Assembly (NCBI RefSeq): GCF_010974945.1
Contig: NZ_JAAIVB010000069.1
Coordinates: forward strand, 62,001 to 126,000
DNA length: 64,000 nt
DNA from: Noviherbaspirillum galbum
GTDB taxonomy: Bacteria > Pseudomonadota > Gammaproteobacteria > Burkholderiales > Burkholderiaceae_D
Reading direction: 5' to 3'
This document shows, one piece after another, positions 8,481-17,393 of the stretch. Within the stretch, counting starts at the first letter, position 1; each line of letters opens with the position of its first letter. The notes below the pieces were generated by a model, which was not told the DNA's origin, ran no database searches, and worked only from the letters and a program-made list of their open reading frames with translations. A program made the translations under genes and the position numbers.

Positions 8481-10071
8481 GGGAACCTCCAAACACCTGC
8501 ATCAGGATGACCGTCATCGAGCGCTCCTGGCGGCTGGACACACTGTAGGAACTGGGCGACGCGCTGTTGTCGTTGGATGAGCGCGTCTGGTCAAAGCCGA
8601 ACAGCACCAGCGTCTGCCCGTCGCGCAGGAAAGCCTGCTGTTGCAAGGACTGGCTCGATACCTTGGGCAGCTGGATCGTTGCGCCGCCGCTGGTGAACTG
8701 ACTGATCTGCATCGACGAGATCGTCATTTGGTATTCGAGCAGGATGCGGTTGTCGCCGAGGATCTGCGGAATGAAGTTGGCGGTGAAACCCACCACGCGC
8801 GAGGCCGGCGTGATCGCCGTGGCCGTACCCGCATTGACGGTTTGCGCAACGGAGGACGTGGCGGCATACGTGATTTCGTCAGCCACCTGCAGCGGAGCCG
8901 GATGGCCATTGACGGCGTTGACCGTGCCACTGGTGACCAGGCTGACTTCGCCCAAGCCCTGCAGCGCCTGCGCCAGTACCGTCGAACCATTGAAGCGGTT
9001 GTTCGGATCGGTGCTGGAGAGCTGCATCAGGCCCGGCGTCGATTGTGGCTGGAGATTACCCGGGCCCTGCAGCGCAAAGCCATAGCGATTCAGGCGCTGG
9101 TAGAGGACATTGGCCGAGAAGCCGGCGTTGGCCTCCTTGGACATGTTGACGTTGTAGACCTTGACGTCGACCAGCACATTGCGGGCATAGCGTTTGTTGA
9201 TCGCCTCGATGTATTCAGCGATCCGGCGCATGGCGGCGGGACGGGCTGTGACAGTAATCATGCCCAGTTCCGGGTTGGCGATGACCGCACGGTTTTGCAT
9301 CTGGGGCATGCCAGCCTGCGCATTTGCCGAGGTGCCCTCGTTGATGATGCCCTGGATGCCGGAGACGATCGAGGCATAGGAGTCGATGGTCTGCGACGAG
9401 GTGACGCTGACGTTTCCAGTGGGCTGGGATCCGCCGCTTCCACCACCGCCACCGGCCGCGCCGCCTGCTCCACCACCGCCGCCACCGCCACCGGCGCCGG
9501 ACAGGGAAATCGATGCCGACACGCTGCGTGCCGCCTTGGGCAGGTAGACCTGGAAGAATCGGGTTTCTTCATTGAAGAATTCGACCTGTCCGCCAGCGTA
9601 GCGCCACGCGAAGCCGGACTTCTGCGCAATGAAGTCGAGCAGCCCGCGAAGGGTGCCTGCCCATTCCACTTGCATCTGCACGCCCGCCTGTCCAGCAGGC
9701 ATGTTGGCCTGCATCATGCCGCCTTGCGCGCCGTTGTTTGTTTGAGCGCCGGTCTGGATGACCTTGAAGCCGATGATCCGGCTGATGTCCTCGAAGATCG
9801 ACGTCATGGATTGGCCGGGCGTGGTATAGGGGAACGTTTTGAGGAAGACGTCAGGCAGCTTTTCTTCGGCAACCACCTTGATTTCCTCGCCGGTCAGCTT
9901 CGGCTGCGCTGTTCGCCAGACGGCGCCAGTCGTGGCCTTGCCCTGCATCGAGCTGATCGCCTCAGTTGCGGTATCACGCTTGTCGCGCACGTCCTGCTGG
10001 ATTTCCTTGACGGTCGAGCAACCGCAAAGGGCCAGTACCAGCGGCGTGGTGATCCATTTATTTGACTTCAT
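8467..10071 (-). CDS. pilN: PilN, outer-membrane secretin lipoprotein
   Basis: A 534-residue secretin. The preferred start (ATG at 10071) gives MKSNKWITTPLVLALCGC, a lipoprotein signal with a modifiable Cys. N-domains (residues about 60-180) are followed by a glycine tract of about 30 residues (188-215), then a ring-building secretin domain (LGEVSLVTSGTVNAVNG, VVGFTANFIPQIL) and a C-terminal seal (QQAFLRDGQTLVLFGF). The Gly-rich insertion is unusual in length. The start overlaps the pilL stop by 14 nt. It forms the outer-membrane channel for the pilus. Confidence 0.85.
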   Translation of the reverse strand: MKSNKWITTPLVLALCGCSTVKEIQQDVRDKRDTATEAISSMQGKATTGAVWRTAQPKLTGEEIKVVAEEKLPDVFLKTFPYTTPGQSMTSIFEDISRIIGFKVIQTGAQTNNGAQGGMMQANMPAGQAGVQMQVEWAGTLRGLLDFIAQKSGFAWRYAGGQVEFFNEETRFFQVYLPKAARSVSASISLSGAGGGGGGGGAGGAAGGGGGSGGSQPTGNVSVTSSQTIDSYASIVSGIQGIINEGTSANAQAGMPQMQNRAVIANPELGMITVTARPAAMRRIAEYIEAINKRYARNVLVDVKVYNVNMSKEANAGFSANVLYQRLNRYGFALQGPGNLQPQSTPGLMQLSSTDPNNRFNGSTVLAQALQGLGEVSLVTSGTVNAVNGHPAPLQVADEITYAATSSVAQTVNAGTATAITPASRVVGFTANFIPQILGDNRILLEYQMTISSMQISQFTSGGATIQLPKVSSQSLQQQAFLRDGQTLVLFGFDQTRSSNDNSASPSSYSVSSRQERSMTVILMQVFGGSREEI

Positions 10072-10738
10072 TGCTGATGATCTCCGCGACATGATTTCCT
10101 TCCCACAGGTTCAGGCGAAGTGCCTTGCCCTGCGCGTACAACTGATTGACGAGCGCCTCCAGCGCGACATCGAACGACCCGGTGTAGGTGACGTCGCTCG
10201 GCACGACCCAATCGCGGCTCAGGTTCCACTCCAGCTTCCAATTCGCCTGTTTTGCCCAATCGGTGATTTGCGGGCGGATCGAGCGGCCGGCGCGTAACGT
10301 CCAGCTGCTGGGCACATTCGGCGCGGCCGGGACGGCGCTCTCGTTCGCGGGTGCGACACCCGCCGCTGCGGTCACTGCGTCGCATAGGGGCGGATTTGTT
10401 GCGATGTCCACGATCAGGCGCTTGCCGCAGACAGCCGCGGTCAACGGGTTCGCGGCCTTCGAATACGCACTGGCGAGGACACGCAGGGTGGCGAAGAAGT
10501 CAGCATTGGACGGTTGCGACAATGCCTTGGCGGTCAACGGATAATCCGTATTGGTACGCCAGTCCAGCGAGTAGCCCGCCTGCGCGGCCAGCCTGGTCAT
10601 CGCGGCCCTGAGCGTCTTGTCGGAAGCGAGCGGGCGATACAACTGGCCGGCATCGGGTGACGTTGCGTCGCTGGCCGCGCGCGCATGCACCGCGCTGGCC
10701 AGAACCACTGTTATTGCGAGTGCCGCTCGTATCTTCAT
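10058..10738 (-). CDS. pilL: PilL/TcpQ-like periplasmic secretin partner
   Basis: A 226-residue exported protein, first gene of the pil operon. The ATG at 10738 gives MKIRAALAITVVLASAVHARA, a Sec signal. The C-terminal 75 residues (WTLRAGRSIRPQITDW to the end) match the TcpQ/PilL C-terminal domain pattern, which binds and stabilises the secretin. It is shorter than IncI PilL (about 350 residues). It lies 23 nt downstream of a predicted transcription start from the shared-box promoter at 10768-10798. Confidence 0.75.
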   Translation of the reverse strand: MKIRAALAITVVLASAVHARAASDATSPDAGQLYRPLASDKTLRAAMTRLAAQAGYSLDWRTNTDYPLTAKALSQPSNADFFATLRVLASAYSKAANPLTAAVCGKRLIVDIATNPPLCDAVTAAAGVAPANESAVPAAPNVPSSWTLRAGRSIRPQITDWAKQANWKLEWNLSRDWVVPSDVTYTGSFDVALEALVNQLYAQGKALRLNLWEGNHVAEIISNEVK

Positions 10739-10767
10739 CACCGGAGTCCCTAGCTTGATCGAAGTCA

Positions 10768-10798
10768 ATCTTATCGGTTTTCGTTTTTTTGAAATAAT
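10768..10798 (-). promoter_or_regulatory. Shared-box promoter of the pil operon
   Basis: On the minus strand ATTATTTC (10798-10791) is followed after exactly 17 nt by TAAGAT (10773-10768). Transcription would start near 10761, leaving about a 23-nt leader to pilL. The upstream flank is very AT-rich and includes a small inverted repeat (TTTGAA and TTCAAA). Confidence 0.7.
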
Positions 10799-10818
10799 AC
10801 TTTTTGAAGATTTTCAAA

Positions 10819-11601
10819 TTATTTTAAGAAGCCGCCGTACTGGGCGATCGGCTCCTCCACGCGGTCAAGTGTCGGGAACGCGAAAATCTTGCTCGGCTCA
10901 GCTTCCGTCGGGGCCACCGGCGTTGCGGTCGGCTGCGCGACCACTTTTGAAATGCGCCCGTCGATCTGTGAACCGGCGACTGCGCCGAACGTGCGGCTGT
11001 ACTTGATGTCGCCGTTGACCTTGGCGCTCGCGCCCAGGACGATGCGGTCCGCGGTCAAGTCGCCGTTGACGGTTCCCAGTACAAGCAGGTATTGCGCCGT
11101 GACGCTGCCGTGAATCACCGCTTCCTGATCGACGATGACCAGCGAGTCCGACGATTGCACAACCGTTCCTTCGACATGGCAGCGGATGCGGATACCGCCT
11201 TCGGACAGGACGAGATTGCCAAACAGGGTGGTGCCGGGTGATAACTGGTTGGTGATCTTTCCGACCTTCAGGAGAACGGGGTTGAATGCCGTCATCCGCT
11301 TTTCCTCGGCCACCACGCTTTGCTTCGGCGCCTTCGTCAACGCAGGCTTGACCAGGGCTTGCGGCGCTGTCGCCTCGACCACGGGTTCGGGTACCGGGGT
11401 CGGCTCGGAAGTCAAAGCAGGCGTGGCTGCCGATTCGGTGATGGCCTCGGTCTGCGCAAGGGCGCCGGCTTCGACTGCCGGGGCCGTTTGTTCCTGCGCG
11501 AGCAGTGCTACATCTTCATTAAGCGATTGCAGGTCAACGTTGGAGGTGCGGTTGCGGCGGAAGAATGAACCGATGATGCTGGTAAGGGATGCGCGTGCCA
11601 T
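10819..11601 (-). CDS. Bactofilin (polymer-forming cytoskeletal protein)
   Basis: A 260-residue protein with a central beta-helical bactofilin domain (about residues 105-215), seen as a regular repeat of short hydrophobic strands and Gly turns such as EAVIHGSVTAQYLLVLGTV, NGDLTADRIVLG and AKVNGDIKYS. Long Ala/Pro/Glu-rich arms flank it on both sides. Bactofilins self-assemble into membrane-associated filaments that position cell-envelope enzymes and, in some species, pili or motility proteins. It follows the Pro/Ala-rich membrane protein by 12 bp with GAGGAC upstream, so the two probably form one operon next to pil. A role in positioning the pilus or conjugation machine is inference. Confidence 0.8.
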   Translation of the reverse strand: MARASLTSIIGSFFRRNRTSNVDLQSLNEDVALLAQEQTAPAVEAGALAQTEAITESAATPALTSEPTPVPEPVVEATAPQALVKPALTKAPKQSVVAEEKRMTAFNPVLLKVGKITNQLSPGTTLFGNLVLSEGGIRIRCHVEGTVVQSSDSLVIVDQEAVIHGSVTAQYLLVLGTVNGDLTADRIVLGASAKVNGDIKYSRTFGAVAGSQIDGRISKVVAQPTATPVAPTEAEPSKIFAFPTLDRVEEPIAQYGGFLK

Positions 11602-11613
11602 AGAAGTCCTCGC

Positions 11614-13278
11614 TTACTTGATGGTGATCGGATAGATGATGTCGTCGTCGTGAGTCGGTTGTCCCTGCCCTTCCCTTACCGTGTTCATGCGGCTTTGCTG
11701 CTTGGCGTTGGTAGAAGTGGCTGCGGCCGGCGCGGGCAAAGGGCGCGGCGCTGCGCTCGCTTGGGCCTTTGCGTGAGCGCTCGTCTGCTTGATATTGACT
11801 GCAGGCGCCTGTGTCGCGGGACGTGCTGCGGCCGGCGCGGCAGCGTTTTGCGTGGGCGGCACGACGGCCGGCGGCACAGCCGTTGGCGCTTGAACCGCCG
11901 TGGGCGACGGCGTGACAGGCGCAACAGCCGCTGGAGCCGCTGTTGGTGCTGGCATTGCCGCAGGTTTTGTCACTGCTTGGGGTAATGAGACGGGTGCCGG
12001 GGACTGGACCGCGGCAACAGGTGCCGGGGTCGCGGCCATTGGAGCTTGCGGCCCAATGGCAACAGGCTGCGCTGCCTTAACCGAAGGGATTGTCGTAACG
12101 GGAGCCTGAGCAACCAATGGCGCCGGATTGACCGGGACCGATGGCGCCACCGCTGCAACGGGAGCAGGGGCAGCAGCGGCAACCGGCATGGCGGGAATTG
12201 CCGCTGTCGCCGGTACAGGTGTGGCTGGCTGCAATGGCGCGGGCGCAATCCCCGGGGGATTGGCAATGGCACCGGGCTGCGCCACCGGCAGACTTTGCAC
12301 GGGTTCGTTAGCGGCAACCGGGGCTGGAACGATCGGGGTGTGCGATAGGGCCGGGAGCGCGGTTGCGTTGTCGCCCGAAAGCTGGACCACGCTGACGTCG
12401 TCGCCCGGCGCAGTTGCCCGGCTTGGCGCTTGTGCTGTCGGGGCAGGACGGACGGGTTGAGGGCTGGCAGGCAAGGACGCCCTCGACCCGACCATATTGG
12501 TGAAATCAGGCAACGCAACAGGCAATCCCAGCTTCGGCCCGACAAAGACTGCTGCGCCAGCGGTCATTACCGTGCAAAGCGTTGCAATGCGGATCACGGT
12601 CATGCGATTGATCTTCGTGCCGGCCGGCCGTGCGGGCTTTGCTGGCTTTGCGGCAGGCGCTTGTTCAACGGGCGAATCTTCGGGCATCGGCGCAGCCGTG
12701 CTCATGGCAGGCATGGAAGGCGCTGCAGGCGTCGTTCGGGAAGCCACTGCGCCAGGCGCGGTGCCTTGAGGCATGATCGTCGTGCGGCGCGGGGCTGCGG
12801 ACTGCACAACGGGCGGCAAAACCGGCTGCGCCACGGGTTCAGGCTGATAGACCGGAAATGGCTCGGCAAGCGGCATCGGTTCCGGTTCAAAGGCCGGATC
12901 GATGTCCTGGTAAAGCAGGTCGACATCGGCCTGCATCGGCGCTGGCTCTGCCGCGTCGAGATCATGGTCGATGAAGGGAATCGGCTCCTGCGACACCGGC
13001 TTGGCGGTGTTGTGCGCCCGTTCTTCCTCGAGTTCCCGGGAGAGCGTCTCGAAATCAAAGGGAATCAGCCCCGGCTCGGTCCCGGCAACCGGCGCATCCG
13101 CCAGGGATGCGACAGCAACAGGTGGAGACGTCACTAAGGCAGGAGGTGAGTTTTCCGCATGGCCGCGCGTCTTTTCGGAACCGACGTCATAGCCATACAT
13201 GCTGGCATTGGCGGGCTCGATGAGCAGGTCGCCATTGTCGAACAGAGTCTCAAGCAGTGCTGTTGAAGAGGTCGCCAT
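11614..13278 (-). CDS. Pro/Ala-rich single-pass membrane protein, unknown function
   Basis: A 554-residue protein not recognised. Residues 1-210 are acidic and Pro-rich, and a basic stretch (AKPAKPARPAGTKINR) precedes one membrane helix (VIRIATLCTVMTAGAAVFVG, near residue 235). The remaining 300 residues are almost entirely Pro, Ala, Val and Gln, then a basic segment and a short non-repetitive end (DDDIIYPITIK). This is the layout of a cytoplasmic N-terminus with a long extended periplasmic arm, like TonB- or TraB/VirB10-type spanners. It starts an operon with the bactofilin gene and has its own shared-box promoter. It could link the bactofilin scaffold to the envelope (inference). Confidence 0.6.
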   Translation of the reverse strand: MATSSTALLETLFDNGDLLIEPANASMYGYDVGSEKTRGHAENSPPALVTSPPVAVASLADAPVAGTEPGLIPFDFETLSRELEEERAHNTAKPVSQEPIPFIDHDLDAAEPAPMQADVDLLYQDIDPAFEPEPMPLAEPFPVYQPEPVAQPVLPPVVQSAAPRRTTIMPQGTAPGAVASRTTPAAPSMPAMSTAAPMPEDSPVEQAPAAKPAKPARPAGTKINRMTVIRIATLCTVMTAGAAVFVGPKLGLPVALPDFTNMVGSRASLPASPQPVRPAPTAQAPSRATAPGDDVSVVQLSGDNATALPALSHTPIVPAPVAANEPVQSLPVAQPGAIANPPGIAPAPLQPATPVPATAAIPAMPVAAAAPAPVAAVAPSVPVNPAPLVAQAPVTTIPSVKAAQPVAIGPQAPMAATPAPVAAVQSPAPVSLPQAVTKPAAMPAPTAAPAAVAPVTPSPTAVQAPTAVPPAVVPPTQNAAAPAAARPATQAPAVNIKQTSAHAKAQASAAPRPLPAPAAATSTNAKQQSRMNTVREGQGQPTHDDDIIYPITIK

Positions 13279-13306
13279 GGGGTTTCCTTAAGGAAGTTTT
13301 CGGCTG

Positions 13307-13337
13307 ATCTTAGCAACAAAGCTTTTTTTGAAATAAT
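13307..13337 (-). promoter_or_regulatory. Shared-box promoter of the membrane protein/bactofilin operon
   Basis: On the minus strand ATTATTTC (13337-13330), then 17 nt, then TAAGAT (13312-13307). The box is part of a perfect 14-bp palindrome GAAATAATTATTTC at 13330-13343. Predicted start near 13300 gives about a 22-nt leader to the ATG at 13278. Confidence 0.7.
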
Positions 13338-13428
13338 TATTTCTGCATGAGTTTTTAAAAAAGTTTTTCGGCTTCGCTCGCTTTCCGTTGTGAAATCGGC
13401 TGGAAATTGAGAATTTTCAACAGAAATC

Positions 13429-15519
13429 TTAGAAAAATTCGCCTTTCGTCGACCGTGTTGCTGCCTTCACCGTCCCTTCTGCGCTCTCTGCCATTGCAAC
13501 CTTTGTATCGCGCTTGGCCGTGGCCGGTTTGCGCGCCCTGGTGCTGCTGCCGGCGCCGCCACGCCTGGTGCCCGTCTTCGCCGTGGACGAACGGCTACGC
13601 GACACAATCGCATCCTCAGGGATTTGCTGGGGCGTGGGCATGGCGGCGGCGATGCTGCCATCCTTGAGCTTTGCCATGAGGCGCGTCACCAGGCGGGTGA
13701 GCATCGTCTTGAAGGCAGTCTCATCCATGCTGCCTTTCTCCACCTCTTCCAACTGGCCCTCGAAATACGCGGTCAGGTCCACGCGAGACAGGTCGGCATC
13801 CAGCGCCTGGTAATAGACACGGGCCTTCTGCGTCGGGCGGTAGACGTTTGCCTTGCCCATTTTTTCTTCAACGATGAAGCCGCCGCTGATGCACTCCGCG
13901 ATGATAGTGGAGCGCGTTGCGGGCGTGCCGATGCCTTCGGTCTGCTTCAATCGCGCCTTGACCTTGGGGTCTGTGACGAACTTCCACGCCTTTTCCATGG
14001 CGTCGAGCAGCGTCGCGCCGTTGTAGCGCGGTGGCGGCTTGGTCTGGTCTTCATGGATTTCGACGGGGTTGGAGCGGCAGGGATCGCCCTTGGACACTAG
14101 GGGAAGCGCTTGCTTGTCCTCGTCTTCCGCGCTCTTTTTCAACGGGATCACCGTGCGCCATCCCGTCAGCGCCGGGGTCTGCCCCGTGGCCGTGAAACGT
14201 TCTCCTTCTACCAGCGCAGTCAACGTCGTCGTGTCGTACTCGTAGTCCGGGTAGAACTGGGCCAGCCAGTGGGATACGATCAGGCGGTAGACGATCTGTT
14301 CCTCGCGCGACAGGCCGGACAGGTCTTTGCGCATGTCAGTCGGAATGATGGCGTAGTGCGCATCGAGCTTGCCATCGTCCCACGCGCCGGATTGCCGAGA
14401 CGTGTCGGGCGCTCCGTCGAAATCCCACGCCGATCCAAAATTGCCGCGCACCGCCGCCAGCACCTGCGGCGCCTTCTTCCATTCGTCTGTGGGCGCATGG
14501 GAACAGGTGGTACGTGGGTAGGTCGTCAGCTTGTGCACATCGTATAGCGCCTGCGCCACCTTCAAGGTCTGGTCCGGCGACAAGCCGAAACTGTGCGCCA
14601 GCCGCTGCAGGTCGCCCAGCGACAGCAGAAGCGGCGGCTTTTGCTTGACGCGCTTCTTGTCCGCGACCTCGATGACGCCCATCTTGGTGATCGTCCTGTC
14701 CACTACACCCTGCGCGATGCGCCGATCCAGCAACCGGCCCTCGCCATCAAAGCCGGCGCTATCGACCGCATCTTTCGGCGGCACCCACTTGGCAACGAAA
14801 TTGCCGGCGCGAGTCTTGATCGCGCCCTTTACTATATAAAAGGTCTTCGGTACGAACTGCTCGATGTCCAGTTCGCGCTGCACCACCAGGCCGATTACAG
14901 GCGATTTGACGCGCCCGACGTTCATCACCCCGTCGTGGCCGCGAGACTGCCATGCCAGCGTGTAGCCGCGGGTGCAGCTCATGCCGATGACCCAATCGGC
15001 CTCGGCGCGGCACTCGGCGGCCAGCGCCAGGCTGCGAAAGGCGGCATCGTCCTTCATCTTCTTGAACGCCTCGCGGATTCCGGCCGGCGTCTGCGCATTG
15101 AGCCAAAGCCGCTTGACAGGCAGCCGACAATTCAAATGTTGAAGAATCTCAACAATTATGATTTGTCCCTCGCGATCCGGGTCGCCCGCGTTCACCACGC
15201 TTACGGCGCTTTGCATCAGCTGTTTCAGCACCTTCAACTGCGATGTGGCGAACGCATCGGTCTTGCCTGTTTTCTTGTCGGTGCGGACGATTTTCTTCTG
15301 CTGCGCCGGGATGATGGGCAGGTCATTCATGCGCCATTTCTTGTATTTCTCGTCGTAGAAGTCGGGATCGGCCTGTTTTAACAGGTGTCCGGAGGCATAG
15401 CAGATGTCATATTCGCCGACTTCAAAATAGCCGGAACGGGCTGTCGGACGGCCCAGCGCATTCGCAATATCCTGCGCCAGATTTTTTTTCTCGGCGATGA
15501 CTAAAACGCGATTTTTCAT
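13429..15519 (-). CDS. topB: DNA topoisomerase III (type IA)
   Basis: A 696-residue type IA topoisomerase. The Toprim domain shows AEKKNLAQDIA at the N-terminus and the metal site DPDREGQ near residue 113. VNAGDPDREGQ and LTTYPRTTC (active-site Tyr near residue 335) are as in TopB enzymes. The C-terminus is a Lys/Arg/Ala-rich tail rather than zinc fingers. Plasmid TopB enzymes decatenate and assist conjugative replication. The start codon overlaps the -35-position box of the divergent promoter at 15518-15548. No shared-box promoter was convincing for topB itself. Confidence 0.9.
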   Translation of the reverse strand: MKNRVLVIAEKKNLAQDIANALGRPTARSGYFEVGEYDICYASGHLLKQADPDFYDEKYKKWRMNDLPIIPAQQKKIVRTDKKTGKTDAFATSQLKVLKQLMQSAVSVVNAGDPDREGQIIIVEILQHLNCRLPVKRLWLNAQTPAGIREAFKKMKDDAAFRSLALAAECRAEADWVIGMSCTRGYTLAWQSRGHDGVMNVGRVKSPVIGLVVQRELDIEQFVPKTFYIVKGAIKTRAGNFVAKWVPPKDAVDSAGFDGEGRLLDRRIAQGVVDRTITKMGVIEVADKKRVKQKPPLLLSLGDLQRLAHSFGLSPDQTLKVAQALYDVHKLTTYPRTTCSHAPTDEWKKAPQVLAAVRGNFGSAWDFDGAPDTSRQSGAWDDGKLDAHYAIIPTDMRKDLSGLSREEQIVYRLIVSHWLAQFYPDYEYDTTTLTALVEGERFTATGQTPALTGWRTVIPLKKSAEDEDKQALPLVSKGDPCRSNPVEIHEDQTKPPPRYNGATLLDAMEKAWKFVTDPKVKARLKQTEGIGTPATRSTIIAECISGGFIVEEKMGKANVYRPTQKARVYYQALDADLSRVDLTAYFEGQLEEVEKGSMDETAFKTMLTRLVTRLMAKLKDGSIAAAMPTPQQIPEDAIVSRSRSSTAKTGTRRGGAGSSTRARKPATAKRDTKVAMAESAEGTVKAATRSTKGEFF

Positions 15520-15548
15520 TAGTTCAAATTTAGAAAATGCTTTACGAT
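15518..15548 (+). promoter_or_regulatory. Variant shared-box promoter upstream of the methyltransferase-fold gene
   Basis: ATTAGTTC (15518-15525, one mismatch to ATTATTTC), then 17 nt, then TACGAT (15543-15548). The box overlaps the topB start codon on the other strand, so occupancy could influence both genes. Predicted start near 15555. Confidence 0.5.
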
Positions 15549-15601
15549 GAATTTAATTATCAGAAAAAATTCACAGCTTGGATACTAATATTTTCCTGCA
15601 T

Positions 15602-16357
15602 ATGCCGATCCAACACCTGCGTTTTGCACCTGCTCCGCCGACGATGTACGTCGATTTCGACGGAATTAAGCTGGTGATTTCCGACGACATGGATCAGCAC
15701 ACGGTCCGAATTCTGGAAGGTCGAAGCGATGTTGCCCAGACCGAATTTCAGGCAATTCGGGATTTTGTTCGCACAGACGATACTGTCATGGATATCGGCG
15801 CCGGATCGATGGCCTGTGCGCTCCTGGCGGCACGCCACGCCAGGCGTGTGGTCGCCTTCGAGCCGTCGCCCAAGATGTACGCGCTGGCCTCGGCCAATCT
15901 TGACGCCAATCCAAGCCTGAACGTGGAAGCCCATCTGGGATGGGGCGTGGCGCCGGACTACACGCTGACGGCCGCTGAACTGCGCCTGCCCGCCGAGACG
16001 CTGGACGAAGCGGCCTTCGACCACGCCTGTCCGGTCGACGAAGGTGCGCGGGTGATGATCCATTCGATGGCCCCGCTGATGGGTTTGTTGCAGCGCGAGC
16101 GGCCAAACGTGGTTGTCATCGAGGCACCGGGCATGGCCTCCGCCCTGACCCGTGCGATCGCGTCCTGTCCGGCCAACCTCCTGCCGCGCATCATCATCAC
16201 GCGTCTGCGCGCGCAGTGGGAATCCTATGACAGCGTGCATCAGACGATTTCCACCATGCGGTTGATGGGCTACCAGCTCTCCCGCTCTTACCTTGGATGC
16301 GATGGCTTTGTCTTCCAGGCCGCAATGCCTGGTCGTATTGGTGACGGACTGTCCTGA
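15602..16357 (+). CDS. SAM-dependent methyltransferase-fold protein, substrate unknown
   Basis: A 251-residue protein (ATG at 15602). A TTG at 15578 would add 8 residues, and neither start has a good ribosome site. Residues 60-95 read as a class I methyltransferase nucleotide site: DTVMDIGAGSMACALLAA, then VVAFEPSP with the acidic residue that binds SAM ribose. The arrangement resembles FkbM-type enzymes. It is divergent from topB and downstream of a variant shared-box promoter. A DNA or small-molecule target cannot be told from the sequence. Confidence 0.6.
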   Translation: MPIQHLRFAPAPPTMYVDFDGIKLVISDDMDQHTVRILEGRSDVAQTEFQAIRDFVRTDDTVMDIGAGSMACALLAARHARRVVAFEPSPKMYALASANLDANPSLNVEAHLGWGVAPDYTLTAAELRLPAETLDEAAFDHACPVDEGARVMIHSMAPLMGLLQRERPNVVVIEAPGMASALTRAIASCPANLLPRIIITRLRAQWESYDSVHQTISTMRLMGYQLSRSYLGCDGFVFQAAMPGRIGDGLS

Positions 16358-16379
16358 AAAATGGTCCGCATTTTTATTA

Positions 16380-16410
16380 TTTTTTTCGTTGCATGTCGTC
16401 TCGCTAGTTT
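16380..16410 (+). promoter_or_regulatory. Degenerate shared-box promoter of the SSB-tailed gene
   Basis: TTTTTTTC (16380-16387), exactly 17 nt, then TAGTTT (16405-16410). The spacer contains GCATGTC in the same register as in other degenerate copies (for example 56582-56612). The predicted leader is about 50 nt. Confidence 0.4.
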
Positions 16411-16466
16411 AAGTCTGCCGGAAAACCGTTCCTAGCTCTGGCTAAACCCTTCATAGGAGAAATACC

Positions 16467-16973
16467 ATGTCTATCACCACCAAGCGTAATTTCAATGCGT
16501 CGATCTTCCAGAACAAGAGCGACAAGAACGTGTTCAACAAGTCCAAGACTGAAAAGGTCAAGGCCGATTACCACGGTAACGGCAGCGACAAGGACGGCAT
16601 GGACAAGGTCGAAATCAACGGCATCAAGGAACTGTCGAAAAACAGTGGCAAGAAACAGATCAGCCTCGTGTTCATCGATCGCACCGTGGAAGGCACCACG
16701 TCGTTCTACAACGGCAAGCTGTTCCCGAACGATCGCAAGGAGCAGGACGGCCAGCCGGATTTCACCGGCGTGCTGAACCTGGACAAGGAAACCAACGGCC
16801 CGAAACTGCGTCTGGCCGGCTGGCTGAAAAAGACGAAAAAGGACGACGCTTACCTGTCGATCTCCGTTTCCGAGTACAAGAACAAGGAAGAAGCAGCTGA
16901 GGATCAAGCTGCTGCCGAAGCCCCTGCGCTCGAGACTGCTGGTGCGCCGGCTGATTCGGATTTCCCCTTCTAA
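16467..16973 (+). CDS. Small DNA-metabolism protein with an SSB-like C-terminal tip
   Basis: A 168-residue protein whose last residues are DSDFPF. This closely resembles the acidic DDDIPF-type tip by which single-stranded DNA-binding proteins recruit partner enzymes. The body (SLVFIDRTVEGTTSFYNGKL, then LRLAGWLKKTKKDDAYLSIS) is beta-rich and resembles DUF736-like plasmid proteins. A Glu/Ala linker precedes the tip. A good AGGAG lies upstream and a strong terminator follows. I infer a replication or recombination accessory role, possibly an atypical SSB. Confidence 0.6.
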   Translation: MSITTKRNFNASIFQNKSDKNVFNKSKTEKVKADYHGNGSDKDGMDKVEINGIKELSKNSGKKQISLVFIDRTVEGTTSFYNGKLFPNDRKEQDGQPDFTGVLNLDKETNGPKLRLAGWLKKTKKDDAYLSISVSEYKNKEEAAEDQAAAEAPALETAGAPADSDFPF

Positions 16974-16995
16974 CCAAGGGTTCCCTGATCCGCAC

Positions 16996-17030
16996 AACCC
17001 CGCTCATGCATTCGCATGGCGGGGTTTTTT
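16996..17030 (+). terminator. Rho-independent terminator after the SSB-tailed gene
   Basis: AACCCCGC (16996-17003) pairs with GCGGGGTT (17019-17026), with an inner CATGC/GCATG stem and a T run to 17030. Confidence 0.85.
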
Positions 17031-17115
17031 CTCGTCTGAATCATTTTGTTTTACTTGCATTTCTGTTTGCTAGGCCGACGCAATCCCGCGCGGTTTCACC
17101 AACAGGAGAGCAAAC

Positions 17116-17382
17116 ATGGCAAGACAACCTTCAGCACAATCGGGACTGATCGACATGCTGGTCCAGTCGATTCCCGCGACTTCCCAGACGCTGAGCGTCA
17201 ACACGTCTCCCACGAATCCTCAAACGCCAACCGTTGACCCGTCTCCCACGACATGCAAGCGTTGTGCCCGTTACAAGCCCAACATCTTTGGCGACCACGG
17301 CCGCTGCGCGGTTAAGCCTGCGTCCAGCATGATGAAGCCGTGGCACATTTGCACCATTGGCAGTTTCACCGCGTCCGCATGA
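17116..17382 (+). CDS. Small cysteine-rich protein, possible zinc binder
   Basis: An 88-residue protein with AGGAG well placed upstream. The N-terminal half is Ser/Thr/Pro-rich (a linker of NTSPTNPQTPTVDPSPTT type). The C-terminal half carries CKRC, GRC and HIC, a spacing that could coordinate zinc. The function is unknown. It is the first gene of a two-gene unit with the gene at 17394, between two strong terminators. Confidence 0.6.
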   Translation: MARQPSAQSGLIDMLVQSIPATSQTLSVNTSPTNPQTPTVDPSPTTCKRCARYKPNIFGDHGRCAVKPASSMMKPWHICTIGSFTASA

Positions 17383-17393
17383 TGGAGGCCGTC

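Noticed and set aside
11650-13137. Several long frames opposite the Pro/Ala-rich gene
   Set aside because: They are antisense shadows of repetitive GC-rich codons with Arg/Gly-rich products and no start signals.
13336-13343. ATTATTTC on the plus strand at the palindromic box
   Set aside because: It results from the palindrome; there is no -10 at 17 nt and no plus-strand gene start nearby.
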